From positions 248,001-312,000 of the forward strand of contig CAVVGB010000003.1 of assembly GCA_963747715.1 (NCBI GenBank): a DNA stretch of 64,000 nucleotides, given 5' to 3'. The notes beneath the pieces are model-generated. The model saw nothing but the letters and a program-made list of their open reading frames with translations, was not told the origin of the DNA and made no database searches. The translations under genes were made by a program, and so were the position numbers. Numbering within the stretch: position 1 is the first letter of the stretch; every line of letters begins with the position of its first letter. This DNA comes from CAVVGB01 sp963747715. GTDB lineage: Bacteria; Actinomycetota; Thermoleophilia; Gaiellales; Gaiellaceae. Of this stretch, positions 1 through 8,023 are shown in pieces.

Positions 1-864
1 GAGGGCGACGAGGTCGTCTTCGTGCACGAGGGCTCCGGCACGCTCGAGACGATCTTCGGTGACCTGCCGTACCGCGAGGGTGACTACATCGTCATTCCGC
101 GCGGGACGACGTATCGCTTCGCCCCCGAGGGTGAGCAGCGCTACGTCGTTTTCACCTCGCCGGGCCTGATCGAGATCCCGCGGCGCTACCGCAACGAGTA
201 CGGACAGCTGCTCGAGCATGCGCCGTACTACCACCGCGACATCCACCCGCCGCTCGAGCTGAAGACGCACACCGACCGCGGCGAGTTCGTCGTCAAGGTT
301 CGCATCAAGGACGGGTACCAGACGTACGTCATCGACTACCACCCGTTCGACGTCGTCGGCTGGGACGGCTACGTGTACCCGTGGACCTTCAACATCAATG
401 ACTTCGAGCCGATCACGGGGCGCATCCACATGCCGCCGCCGACGCACCAGACGTTCCAGGGCCACAACTTCGTCATCTGCTCGTTCTGTCCGCGCAAGCT
501 CGACTTCGATCCGCTCGCCATCCCGATCCCGTACCACCACTCGAACCTCAACTCCGAGGAGATGATCTATTACGTCTCCGGGAACTTCGGCTCGCGCAAG
601 GGGATCGAGATCGGCTCGGTCACGCTCCATCCGTCCGGCATCCCGCACGGCCCGCACCCGGGCCTGGCGGAGAAGGCGATCGGGCTGACGGAGACGCACG
701 AGCTCGCCGTCATGTGCGACACGTTCTACCCGCTTCGGCTCTCGAACCTGGCGCTCGAGCTCGACGACCCGAGCTACGCGTACTCGTGGTACGAGGAGCC
801 GAAGGCGGCCGCCGAGGCAGACTCGGCCGACGAAGATCCGGCCGGAGTCACCTCGCACCTTTGA
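1..864 (+). CDS. hmgA: Homogentisate 1,2-dioxygenase, 5'-truncated by window edge
   Basis: The reading frame is open from base 1, so the N-terminus lies outside the window; 287 residues are present. The product is a cupin-type Fe(II) dioxygenase that opens the ring of homogentisate to maleylacetoacetate in tyrosine/phenylalanine catabolism. The metal-ligand region is visible: PYHHSNLNSEEMIYYV supplies a His and the Glu, and GIPHGPHPG supplies the other His. WTFNINDFEPITGR and HNFVICSFCPR are also typical of the family. The C-terminal tail is Ala/Asp/Glu-rich and not conserved. The stop overlaps the TTG start of the next gene by 4 nt (TTGA), so the two are probably co-transcribed. The family call is secure; only the start is missing. 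Confidence 0.93.
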   Translation, partial: EGDEVVFVHEGSGTLETIFGDLPYREGDYIVIPRGTTYRFAPEGEQRYVVFTSPGLIEIPRRYRNEYGQLLEHAPYYHRDIHPPLELKTHTDRGEFVVKVRIKDGYQTYVIDYHPFDVVGWDGYVYPWTFNINDFEPITGRIHMPPPTHQTFQGHNFVICSFCPRKLDFDPLAIPIPYHHSNLNSEEMIYYVSGNFGSRKGIEIGSVTLHPSGIPHGPHPGLAEKAIGLTETHELAVMCDTFYPLRLSNLALELDDPSYAYSWYEEPKAAAEADSADEDPAGVTSHL

Positions 865-1496
865 GCGGACGCACCTTGGTCGTCGACTTCGACGGCACTG
901 TCACGGAAACAGACGTCCTCGACACGATCGCCGGCTCCTTCGGCGATCCCGCGGTGTATCAGGAGGTTGAGGATGGCCTGCACGGAGGGACGATGACGCT
1001 GCGCGAGGTGATCACGCGCGAGTTCGAGCCGGTGAAGATGCCGCTCGAGGAGGCCGTGCAGTGGGCGCTCGACAACGTCAAGATCAGGCCGGGCTTTCGT
1101 GAGCTCGTCGAGCTTGCGCGCGAGCGTGGCTGGCGCGTGGTGGTCGTCTCGAGCGGCTTCCACGAGCTGATCGAGCCGATGCTCGAGCACGAGGGCGTCG
1201 ACGTCGAGCTGCACGCCAACCGAGTGGACGCGCAGCCGGACGGCTGGCGTGTCATCTGGCGCTACGACGACGGCGACTGCGAGGTCTGCGGCGAGTCCTG
1301 CAAGCGCTCCACGGTGCGCAGGCTCGCGGGCGACGACGAGGTCGTCTACATCGGCGACGGCATCTCCGACCGCTGCGCGGCCGAGGCCTCCGACCGGGTC
1401 TTCGCCACGCGGGACCTCGCCGGCTACCTCGACGAGCGCGGCGTGCCCTACGAGCGCTTCGACGACTTCCACTCGATCGTGGAGAGCCTCGCGTGA
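861..1496 (+). CDS. HAD-superfamily phosphatase, MtnX/SerB-like
   Basis: The protein has 211 residues if translation starts at the TTG at 861, which overlaps the preceding stop and places the catalytic motif DFDGT at residues 9-13, right after the first strand. HAD motif II is SSGF (97-100), the motif III Lys is K148 in a Cys-containing stretch (CEVCGESCK), and motif IV is GDGISD (165-170). This layout fits HAD-IB phosphatases related to MtnX (a methionine-salvage phosphatase) and phosphoserine phosphatase. The substrate cannot be read from sequence; coupling to hmgA does not suggest an obvious one. Its stop overlaps the next start (GTGA). A GTG further upstream at 714 would give an Arg-rich extension that is only hmgA read in another frame. 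Confidence 0.85.
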   Translation: MSGRTLVVDFDGTVTETDVLDTIAGSFGDPAVYQEVEDGLHGGTMTLREVITREFEPVKMPLEEAVQWALDNVKIRPGFRELVELARERGWRVVVVSSGFHELIEPMLEHEGVDVELHANRVDAQPDGWRVIWRYDDGDCEVCGESCKRSTVRRLAGDDEVVYIGDGISDRCAAEASDRVFATRDLAGYLDERGVPYERFDDFHSIVESLA

Positions 1497-2264
1497 GCTT
1501 CGAGGTCGAGATCAAGGGCGTGCCGAACGAAGAGGTTCTCCGGGACCTTGTCTCACGCGCGCGCGAGGCGGGCGCCGACACGATCGTCCTCGAGACGACG
1601 CACGAAGCCGGCGATGCCTGGATACGGGCCGGTTTCACCGAGACCGCGCGCGTGCTCGAGGCGCCGGTCGACGAGCTCGAGCGCCACCTCGGGGCGCGCA
1701 AGGAGCCGTCGTACGGCTCGATCCAGGTGCAGAGCGACGACGTCGAGGCGGTCGTGCGCGCCGTTCGCCAATACGTGCCGCGGCTGCCGGGCGGCTCGCA
1801 GGGGAGCGTCGTGCTTCCGCCGGCGGAGGGCTGGACGTCCGTCTACGACGAGCTCTGCGACCGCGAGCCGGAGATGCTGCGGCGCCTTGCGAAGGAGATC
1901 TCGGACCGCATGGGCTCGTTCGTCATCGCCATGGGCGTGGAGGAGGGCGCGGTCGTCCGCTACGTCGCGCTCGAGCGCGGGCGGGTCGTCGACGAGTACC
2001 TGTCCGTGCCCGAGCATTACGGCTCGCTGCCCCCGGGAGAGGTGATCGCGCTCGGCGCCAACCCACGCCTCATGGGGCGGCTCACCGGCGCCGACCTGGA
2101 TGCGGTTCGGACCGCCGGCGCACACGGCCAAGAGCGTCGAAGAGCTGCCGCCGCCGGCCGAGTTGCTGGCCGAGCTGGCGCGCGTGTTCCACATCCCGCG
2201 CGCGGCCTACGGATACGACCGCGCTCGCAGCGCCGACGGAGCGATCGAGATCGCGCGGTCGTGA
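1493..2264 (+). CDS. Conserved hypothetical protein, frameshifted near 2117
   Basis: I do not recognise a family. The protein starts at GTG 1493, overlapping the HAD stop. The first ~207 residues read normally (start MSFEVEIKGVPNEEVLRDL; later GEVIALGANPRLMGRLTG). After codon 207 the frame turns into Arg/Ala-rich text, while the frame one base later continues as protein (SVEELPPPAELLAELARVF) and stops at TGA 2262-2264. Removing one G near 2117 joins the halves smoothly (LDAVRTA then AHTAKSVEEL) into about 256 residues. The stop then overlaps the GTG of the next gene, as elsewhere in this operon. If the shift is ignored, this ORF appears falsely fused to the downstream hydrolase. It is soluble, with no signal peptide or membrane segment. 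Confidence 0.7.
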
Positions 2265-2968
2265 CGCAGGTTCTCCTCCTGCACGCGTTCCCGCTCGATG
2301 CACGCATGTGGAGCGTCCAGCGGGAGGCACTCGAGGGAGCCGGCTACGACGTCGTCGCTCCGGACCTGCCGGGACCGGACGCGGACATCGGGTTCGACGT
2401 GTGGGCGAGGCGCGTGCTCGGCGAGGTGGAAGGCGACTTCATCCCCGTCGGGATCTCGATGGGCGGCTACCTCGCCTTCGAGCTCTGGCGGCAGGATGCT
2501 CGGCGCATCCCCGCGCTCGTTCTGGCTGACACGCGCGCGACGCCGGACACGCCGGAGGGAAAGCTGGCGCGCGACGACACGATCCGGATTTTGGGCGAGG
2601 ACGGCTTCGATCCCTTCTGGGAAGGTCTCGCCCCAAAGTTGTTTGCACCCTCCGCGGATCCTGGTGTGGTCGAGCGCGGCCGGGCGCTGGCCGCCGAGCA
2701 GGAGATCACCGCGCTGACCGCCGCCCTCATGACGCTTCGCGACCGCGCCGACTCCCGGCCGACGCTCGCGACGATCGACGTCCCGACCCTGGTGGTGGTC
2801 GGCGAGGAGGACGCGCTCACGCCGCCCGCGGATGCGGCGGACCTCGAGGACGGCATCGAGCGTTCCCGTCTGGTTCGCATCCCGGACGTCGGCCACCTCA
2901 CGCCGTTGGAAGCGCCCGACGAGTTCACCAAGGCGCTTCTCTCGTTTCTCGCGGGGGTCTCGTCCTGA
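2261..2968 (+). CDS. Alpha/beta-fold hydrolase
   Basis: A 235-residue esterase/lipase-like protein starting at GTG 2261, which overlaps the stop of the upstream gene. The N-terminal VLLLHAFPLDARMW carries the oxyanion-hole region. The nucleophile elbow is GISMGG (S66), the acid is D184 in GEEDALTPP, and the base is H212 in VGHLTPLE. The order Ser-Asp-His and the spacing are normal for the fold and the length is standard. Substrate unknown: relatives include 3-oxoadipate enol-lactonase-like enzymes and general esterases, which would suit the aromatic-catabolism neighbour hmgA, but that link is inference only. The gene lies in an overlapping run with the MMPL transporter. Confidence 0.85.
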   Translation: MTQVLLLHAFPLDARMWSVQREALEGAGYDVVAPDLPGPDADIGFDVWARRVLGEVEGDFIPVGISMGGYLAFELWRQDARRIPALVLADTRATPDTPEGKLARDDTIRILGEDGFDPFWEGLAPKLFAPSADPGVVERGRALAAEQEITALTAALMTLRDRADSRPTLATIDVPTLVVVGEEDALTPPADAADLEDGIERSRLVRIPDVGHLTPLEAPDEFTKALLSFLAGVSS

Positions 2969-5157
2969 CCGAGCGTCTGGCACGCGCGAGCAGCCGTCAT
3001 CCCTGGCGGGTGGTTGCAGCGTGGATCGTCGTGATCCTGCTCGCCTTCTTCGCGGTGGGGACGATGCTCGCGTACGAGGGCGAGATCGAGATCACGAACC
3101 AGACCGAGTCCGGACGGGCCTTCGATGTCCTCGCGGAAGGCTTTCCGCAGGATCCCGCTGCGGCCGGGCGTGAGATCAGCGAGGTCGTCGTCGTGCGCGT
3201 GGATGACGGCGACGTCGAGTCGAGCGCGGCACGGGACCGCGTGGCTCAGCTCGCCGACGAGCTGCGTGGTGCGGGAGCCGAGGAGGTCGTCACGTATGCG
3301 GACGACGACACGCTCGTCTCGAGGGACGGAGACGCGACGGCGGTGCTCGTCGGCCTCGGGTTCGACGCGGAGGACAACGTGCCCGCCGTGTTCGACGTGG
3401 TGCAGGCTCTCGACGACGAGCCCGGCTACACGGCCGCGGTTACCGGCGAATGGACGTCGGACGCCGACGTCAACGAGCTGTCACTCGAGGACCTGAAGAA
3501 GGGCGAGCTCTTCTTCGGCGCGCCGGCCGCCCTCGTCATCCTGCTGCTCGTCTTCGGCGCGGTCATCGCGGGGCTCGTCCCGCTCATCCTCGCCATCGTC
3601 TCGATCCTCGTCGCGCTCGCGCTCGTTGCGCTCCTTGCGCAGGTGTACGACGTGTCGGTCTTCACGCAGAACATGTTGATCGGCATGGGGCTTGCGCTCG
3701 GGATCGACTATGCGCTCTTCACGCTCTCGCGTTACCGCGAGGAGCGGCTCCAGGGACGCAGCGAGCCGGACGCGATCGCCACCTCCGGAGCGACCGCCGG
3801 CCGCGCCGTCCTCTTCAGCGGGATCGCGTTCGTTCTCGCCATGTTCGGGCTGCTGCTTGTTCCGAGCTCGATCTTCCGGAGCCTCGCCGCCGGCGCGATC
3901 CTCGTCGGCGTCGTATCGGTCGTGGCCGCCCTCACTCTGCTCCCGGCCGTGCTCAGCCTGCTCGGCGACCGGATCAACTCGGTGCGGATCCCGTACTTCG
4001 GACGAGCGGCGGAGCAGGCGGGGCGTGAGGGCCGCTTCTGGGGATCGATCGTGCGGTGGGTCATGCGGCGGCCGGTGCTCAGCCTCGCGCTCGCCGCAGG
4101 CTTCCTGCTGCTCCTCGCGGCCCCCGTGCTCGTCCTCGAGACGGGCTCGTCGGGGCCGAGCACTATTCCGGACCGCTACGAGTCGAAGCAGGGCTACCTG
4201 TTGCTGAACGAGGAGTTCCCGGGGCAGACGACCGAACCCGTCGTGATCGCGGTCGCCGGCGACGTCGAGTCGCCTGCCGTGCAGGACGCGCTCGGGCGGC
4301 TTGAGGACGAGCTTGCGAGCCGGCCGATCTTCGGCGAGCCGGTGGTCGAGACGAACGGCGAGGGGACGGTCGCGAGCGTGACGGTCCCGATCGCCGGCGA
4401 TTCGATCGCCGACCCCGCCGTCGATGCCGTCCGCAGCCTCCGCAGCGAAGCCATTCCTCGCGCGTTCGAGGGCACCGACGCCGAGGTCTACGTCGGCGGC
4501 AACACGGCGGAAGAGCTCGACTACCACGAGACCGTCGACTACTGGCTCCCGATCGTGCTCGTGTTCGTGCTCGGGCTCAGCTTCATCCTGCTGACGATCG
4601 CGTTTCGCTCCATCGTCGTGCCCGCGACGGCGATCCTCATGAACCTGCTGTCGGTGGGCGCCGCGTACGGGCTGCTCGTCCTCGTCTTCCAGGAGGGCTA
4701 CGGCAACGAGCTGCTCGGCCTGCGCGAGGCGGACACGGTGGAAGCGTGGGTGCCGCTCTTCCTCTTCGCCGTCCTGTTCGGGCTCTCGATGGACTACCAG
4801 GTTTTCTTGCTCAGCCGCATCCGGGAGCGCTTCAGCCAGACGAACGACAACGAAGCTGCGGTGATCTTCGGCGTTGGCTCGACCGCGCGGCTCATCACCG
4901 GGGCGGCGCTCATCATCATCGCGGTCTTTTGGGGCTTTGCGATGGGCGACATGATCATGTTCCAGCAGATGGGCTTCGGCATCGCGGTGGCGCTCCTCAT
5001 CGACGCGACCATCGTTCGCTCCGTGCTCGTTCCCGCCACCATGAAGCTGCTCGGGCGGCGGAACTGGTATCTGCCGTCGTGGCTTCGCTGGCTCCCGGAT
5101 ATCAGGGTCGAGGGCACCGAGCCCCGCGCGCCGCGCGCGCCGGCTACCGAGACCTAG
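2965..5157 (+). CDS. MMPL/RND-family membrane transporter
   Basis: An RND-type exporter of about 730 residues with two similar halves, each with one N-terminal helix, a soluble loop and about five membrane segments. Family signatures include the first-half motif GIDYALFTLSRYREE and the second-half counterpart LSMDYQVFLLSRIRERF, whose Asp residues carry protons. Such proteins export lipids or hydrophobic compounds in actinobacteria; the substrate here is unknown. Start: the first ATG/GTG/TTG in frame is GTG 3010, but codons from 2965 read TERLARASSRHPWR, a typical MMPL N-terminus, so I prefer the CTG at 2965, whose last two bases are part of the preceding TGA. The 3' end overlaps the convergent amidotransferase gene by 14 nt. 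Confidence 0.88.
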   Translation: MTERLARASSRHPWRVVAAWIVVILLAFFAVGTMLAYEGEIEITNQTESGRAFDVLAEGFPQDPAAAGREISEVVVVRVDDGDVESSAARDRVAQLADELRGAGAEEVVTYADDDTLVSRDGDATAVLVGLGFDAEDNVPAVFDVVQALDDEPGYTAAVTGEWTSDADVNELSLEDLKKGELFFGAPAALVILLLVFGAVIAGLVPLILAIVSILVALALVALLAQVYDVSVFTQNMLIGMGLALGIDYALFTLSRYREERLQGRSEPDAIATSGATAGRAVLFSGIAFVLAMFGLLLVPSSIFRSLAAGAILVGVVSVVAALTLLPAVLSLLGDRINSVRIPYFGRAAEQAGREGRFWGSIVRWVMRRPVLSLALAAGFLLLLAAPVLVLETGSSGPSTIPDRYESKQGYLLLNEEFPGQTTEPVVIAVAGDVESPAVQDALGRLEDELASRPIFGEPVVETNGEGTVASVTVPIAGDSIADPAVDAVRSLRSEAIPRAFEGTDAEVYVGGNTAEELDYHETVDYWLPIVLVFVLGLSFILLTIAFRSIVVPATAILMNLLSVGAAYGLLVLVFQEGYGNELLGLREADTVEAWVPLFLFAVLFGLSMDYQVFLLSRIRERFSQTNDNEAAVIFGVGSTARLITGAALIIIAVFWGFAMGDMIMFQQMGFGIAVALLIDATIVRSVLVPATMKLLGRRNWYLPSWLRWLPDIRVEGTEPRAPRAPATET

Positions 5158-5836
5158 CGAAGTCGAGAAAGGCGCCGCAGAGGCGCTTCCCGAAGGCGTT
5201 CCACGCCGCGATCTTCTCGTTCGTCTCCTGTTGCAGCGCGGGGAGGTCGAGGGGCGCGTCGGGCGGCTTCGACGAACGGAACCAGTCGTCGACGCTTTCC
5301 TTCGTCACCTCGGCGTGGAACTGGATGCCCCAGGCGCTCTCGCCGGCGCGGTAGGCCTGCAGGCAGACGGGGTCGCGCGCGAGGGGAAGGGCGTTGGGAG
5401 GAAGCTCGAACGCATAGCTGTGCCATTGAAAGCTCGAGAAGCGTCGCGGGAGCTTCGCGAAGACGGGATCGTCGGCCGCTTCGGGCGTCTGCTCGACGTC
5501 GAACCAGCCGATCTGCGAGGTCGGCATGGCGCCGACGCGCGCGCCAAGCGCTTTGGCGATCAACTGGGCGCCGAGGCAGACGCCGAGCATCGGAATGCCG
5601 CGGGCGGCCAGGTCGCGGATGAGCTCGTCCTCGTCACGAAGCCACGGGTGGGCCTCCTCCTGGTCGACGTGCATGGCGCCGCCGAAGATGAGGACGGCGT
5701 CGTATTCGTGCGGGCGGCCGTCCGGTGCGCCGCTCGAGATCACCCACTCGGTCAGCTCGCCGTCGCGCTCGGCGACCGCATCCGCGAAGACGCCCGTGGC
5801 GGCGTCTTCCTGATGGACGACCGAGAGGACGCGCAT
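5144..5836 (-). CDS. Class I glutamine amidotransferase (GMP synthase-like domain protein)
   Basis: A stand-alone glutaminase-type domain of about 230 residues. The nucleophile Cys sits in LGVCLGAQLIAK and the His/Glu pair in GIQFHAEVTKE. The protein resembles the single-domain amidotransferases related to GuaA that lack a synthetase domain and often act on small metabolites or glutamyl conjugates; its acceptor is unknown. I start it at ATG 5836 (MRVLSVVHQEDAATG) because AGGGTA on the plus strand at 5844-5849 reads TACCCT, a -10 hexamer, on the gene's strand 7 nt upstream. An in-frame start at 5875 would lie inside a long inverted repeat. It is convergent with the MMPL gene. Confidence 0.82.
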   Translation of the reverse strand: MRVLSVVHQEDAATGVFADAVAERDGELTEWVISSGAPDGRPHEYDAVLIFGGAMHVDQEEAHPWLRDEDELIRDLAARGIPMLGVCLGAQLIAKALGARVGAMPTSQIGWFDVEQTPEAADDPVFAKLPRRFSSFQWHSYAFELPPNALPLARDPVCLQAYRAGESAWGIQFHAEVTKESVDDWFRSSKPPDAPLDLPALQQETNEKIAAWNAFGKRLCGAFLDFARSR

Positions 5837-5847
5837 CTCGCGGAGGG

Positions 5848-5908
5848 TAGCTTCGCGGAGCCGGGCACCGGGCACCGCAGCCCCGGCGCGGGCGGCTCCG
5901 CGAAGCTA
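5848..5908. repeat. 15-bp perfect inverted repeat with 31-nt spacer
   Basis: TAGCTTCGCGGAGCC at 5848-5862 is repeated as its exact reverse complement at 5894-5908. The spacer contains two adjacent copies of GGGCACC. The left arm abuts the -10 hexamer of the minus-strand amidotransferase gene and the right arm overlaps the stop of the tiny ORF at 5906-6001. It could form a hairpin ending the leftward pab operon, or be an operator for the amidotransferase. There is no T-run, so a simple intrinsic terminator is not obvious. Confidence 0.75.
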
Positions 5909-6001
5909 ACTGGGACCCGCGAGCCCTGGGCCGGCGAGCAAGAGCGCGATGAAGATCCCCACCACGACGGCGAGGAGGCGGCTAAGTCGCGGATCGAGCA
6001 T
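5906..6001 (-). CDS. Tiny single-pass membrane protein (31 aa)
   Basis: A short ORF directly downstream of pabC. From ATG 6001 it reads MLDPRLSRLL followed by a hydrophobic stretch (AVVVGIFIALLLAG) and a short tail. One membrane helix fills most of it. No family recognised. An in-frame TTG 12 nt upstream is an alternative start. The strong hydrophobic run after a charged N-terminus is unlike the Arg-rich noise of other frames here, but at this length a chance ORF cannot be excluded. Confidence 0.4.
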   Translation of the reverse strand: MLDPRLSRLLAVVVGIFIALLLAGPGLAGPS

Positions 6002-6042
6002 GTCCGTACCCAAACGACGGCGGATGCTCGCGCTTTCTTGCT

Positions 6043-6924
6043 CTACCCGCCTCCCTCGAACGAGGGATCCGAGGAGCCGGCGGCGCGGCGGAGGCCGGCC
6101 TGCAGCCGGAGGGCCGCCGGGCCGGGCGTGCCGTTTCCGATCGGCTCGTCGTCGAGCCGGACGATGGGCAGCACCTCGCGCACGGTGGACGAGGTGAACG
6201 CTTCCTCGGCGGCGGCGAGGTGCTCGCGCGGGAAGGCGCCCTCCCGCACCTGGTAGCCCAGCCTGGCCGCCTCCGTCATGAGGGTCCCTCGCGTCACGCC
6301 GGCGAGGATGCCGAGCTCGAGCGCGGGCGTATAGAGGACGTCCTCGAGCCGCCACCAGACGTTCGTCACGGGCCCCTCGAGGACGATGTCCTCGCTCGCG
6401 AGGAAGAGAGCGTCGTCGGCGCCGCGGCGCTTCGCCTCCGCTTCAGCCGCCATGTTCACCGCGTAGCTCGTCGACTTGACGCCGCCGAGGAGCCAGGGCG
6501 CGAGTGCGCGGACGTTCGGGTCGACTCCGAGCGGGAGTGTGATGACGCTGATCCCCCGCTCGCGCATCTCCTCGAGATGGGACGGGATCGCGCTGACGAG
6601 CGCGATCGCCGTGGGGCGGCCTTCGCCTTCCCGGCCCGCCGTCCAGTACACGCGCAGCACCGCGTCCTGTGCCTGCGCTTCCCCGAGTGCGGTGCGGGCG
6701 AGCTCTTCGCACTCGCGCGCGTCCACGTCTTTGAGGCCGATGCGTGCCGCGGAGCCGGCGAGGCGCCGCAGATGCTCGTCGAGGCGGAACGGCTTGCCGT
6801 CGTAGACGCGCATCGTCTCGAACGCCGCGCGCCCGCGCAGAAGCGCTTCGTCGTCTGCGTGCAGAACGGGTTGGTTGGGATCGACGATCCCGCGCCCGCC
6901 CACCGCTACCGCCAGCAGCGTCAT
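6043..6924 (-). CDS. pabC: Aminodeoxychorismate lyase / class IV aminotransferase
   Basis: A PLP enzyme of fold type IV, 293 residues, starting at ATG 6924 (MTLLAVAVGGRGIV), which overlaps the pabB stop by 4 nt. Visible family features: LLRGRAAFETMRVYDGKPF near the N-terminus, the PLP-lysine region WLLGGVKSTSYAVNM, and the phosphate-binding EGPVTNVWW and GVTRGTLM stretches. The branched-chain aminotransferase branch has the same fold; the fused-frame overlap with pabB makes 4-amino-4-deoxychorismate lyase (4-aminobenzoate formation for folate) the best call. Length is a little above the usual ~270. Confidence 0.85.
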   Translation of the reverse strand: MTLLAVAVGGRGIVDPNQPVLHADDEALLRGRAAFETMRVYDGKPFRLDEHLRRLAGSAARIGLKDVDARECEELARTALGEAQAQDAVLRVYWTAGREGEGRPTAIALVSAIPSHLEEMRERGISVITLPLGVDPNVRALAPWLLGGVKSTSYAVNMAAEAEAKRRGADDALFLASEDIVLEGPVTNVWWRLEDVLYTPALELGILAGVTRGTLMTEAARLGYQVREGAFPREHLAAAEEAFTSSTVREVLPIVRLDDEPIGNGTPGPAALRLQAGLRRAAGSSDPSFEGGG

Positions 6925-7973
6925 GACGAGACGGGCGCTGGGAGGGAAGCGCCGATTCCGGTGAGGAGCGGGCGGGCCTTGACCCACGACTCCTCGATCT
7001 CCGCCTCGGGGTCGGAGTCCCACACGATGCCGCCGCCGACCCAGAGATGAATGCGCCCGTCCGCGATCGCGAACGTTCGTATCGTCAGCGCGAGGTCGAG
7101 GTCGCCGTTCGGATAGACGCGGCCGAGCGCGCCCATCGACGCGCCGCGTCCGACCGGCTCGAGCGCGGCGATGTGGTCGACGGCCGAGATCTTCGGCGCG
7201 CCGGTCACCGAGCCGCCGGGGAACATCGCGCCGAGGAGCTCGGCAAGCGTCACACCCTCGCGCAGGCGCCCCTCGACCGTCGTGACCATGTGCACGACGC
7301 CCGCGAGCTCGCGCTCGACCAGGAAGTCGGGCCAGTGCACACTGCCCGGCACACACACGCGCGAGAGATCGTTGCGCTCGAGGTCGACGATCATCACGTG
7401 CTCGGCCTGGTCCTTCTCCGACTCGCGCAGGTCCTCGGAAGCGCCGAGCGGGCGCGTTCCCTTGATCGGCATCGTCCATACGCGCCGGCCGCGGCGCGCA
7501 AGGAAGAGCTCCGGCGATGCCGAGACGATCGTCCAGCCGTCACCGGCGAACGGCTCGGGATGGAGGGGACGAAGGTGCGCGAGACGCGCGGCCACGCCGA
7601 GGGGATCGCCTTCGAACGGCGCGGACAGGTGCTGCACGAGGTTCACCTGGTACACGAGCCCTGCCGCAATCGCGTCCTTCACGGCGGCGATCGCGACCGC
7701 GTACTCGCTCGCGTCCCACGTTGCTTCCCACTCTCCGAGGGAGAAACCGCCCGCCTCACTCGCTTCCTCAAACGCTCCGATGCGACAAGCCGCGAGCGGC
7801 AGCCGGCAGGGCTCGGGCGGGCCGGGATGACGCTCGCGACGTAGGACGCGCGACAATCCGTAGCCGAGAAAGACGTCCGCGTAGTCACCGGCGCGGCCCG
7901 CGAAGAACCCAGCCTCGCGCAGGTAGTCCTCGACGGCGTCGAACGCTCCCTCGGCCTCCCAGACCTCCAGCAT
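6921..7973 (-). CDS. pabB: Aminodeoxychorismate synthase component I
   Basis: A chorismate-binding enzyme of 350 residues that aminates chorismate in 4-aminobenzoate/folate synthesis. Diagnostic motifs are present: YQVNLVQHLSAPFEG, MPIKGTRPLG (the Lys-containing motif of PabB), DLERNDLSRVC, GGSVTGAPK and the C-terminal VWDSDPEAEIEES. It is shorter than ~450-residue PabB proteins because the N-terminal half of the fold is reduced. ATG 7973 is chosen over GTG 7976 because TAGCGT lies 7 nt upstream, fitting a leaderless transcript. No glutaminase subunit (pabA) is adjacent; the stand-alone amidotransferase at 5144-5836 does not look like PabA. Confidence 0.88.
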   Translation of the reverse strand: MLEVWEAEGAFDAVEDYLREAGFFAGRAGDYADVFLGYGLSRVLRRERHPGPPEPCRLPLAACRIGAFEEASEAGGFSLGEWEATWDASEYAVAIAAVKDAIAAGLVYQVNLVQHLSAPFEGDPLGVAARLAHLRPLHPEPFAGDGWTIVSASPELFLARRGRRVWTMPIKGTRPLGASEDLRESEKDQAEHVMIVDLERNDLSRVCVPGSVHWPDFLVERELAGVVHMVTTVEGRLREGVTLAELLGAMFPGGSVTGAPKISAVDHIAALEPVGRGASMGALGRVYPNGDLDLALTIRTFAIADGRIHLWVGGGIVWDSDPEAEIEESWVKARPLLTGIGASLPAPVSS

Positions 7974-8010
7974 CACCCCAACGCTAACCGTTGTAGACCG
8001 CTTTGCTCCT

Positions 8011-8016
8011 TACAAT
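8011..8016 (+). promoter_or_regulatory. Putative -10 element of murI
   Basis: TACAAT lies 7 nt before the GTG start codon of murI at 8024. If transcription begins at the usual distance, the mRNA starts at or within 1-2 nt of the start codon, so no Shine-Dalgarno is expected. This is the closest match to TATAAT among such sites in the window. Confidence 0.6.
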
Positions 8017-8023
8017 CCGGCCG

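Noticed and set aside
1493..2968. A single 491-residue fusion protein
   Set aside because: The middle is Arg-rich noise; a one-base shift near 2117 resolves it into two genes.
5144..5836. Amidotransferase as PabA partner for pabB
   Set aside because: Its sequence resembles stand-alone GMP-synthase-like glutaminases rather than TrpG/PabA, and it has its own promoter-like box.
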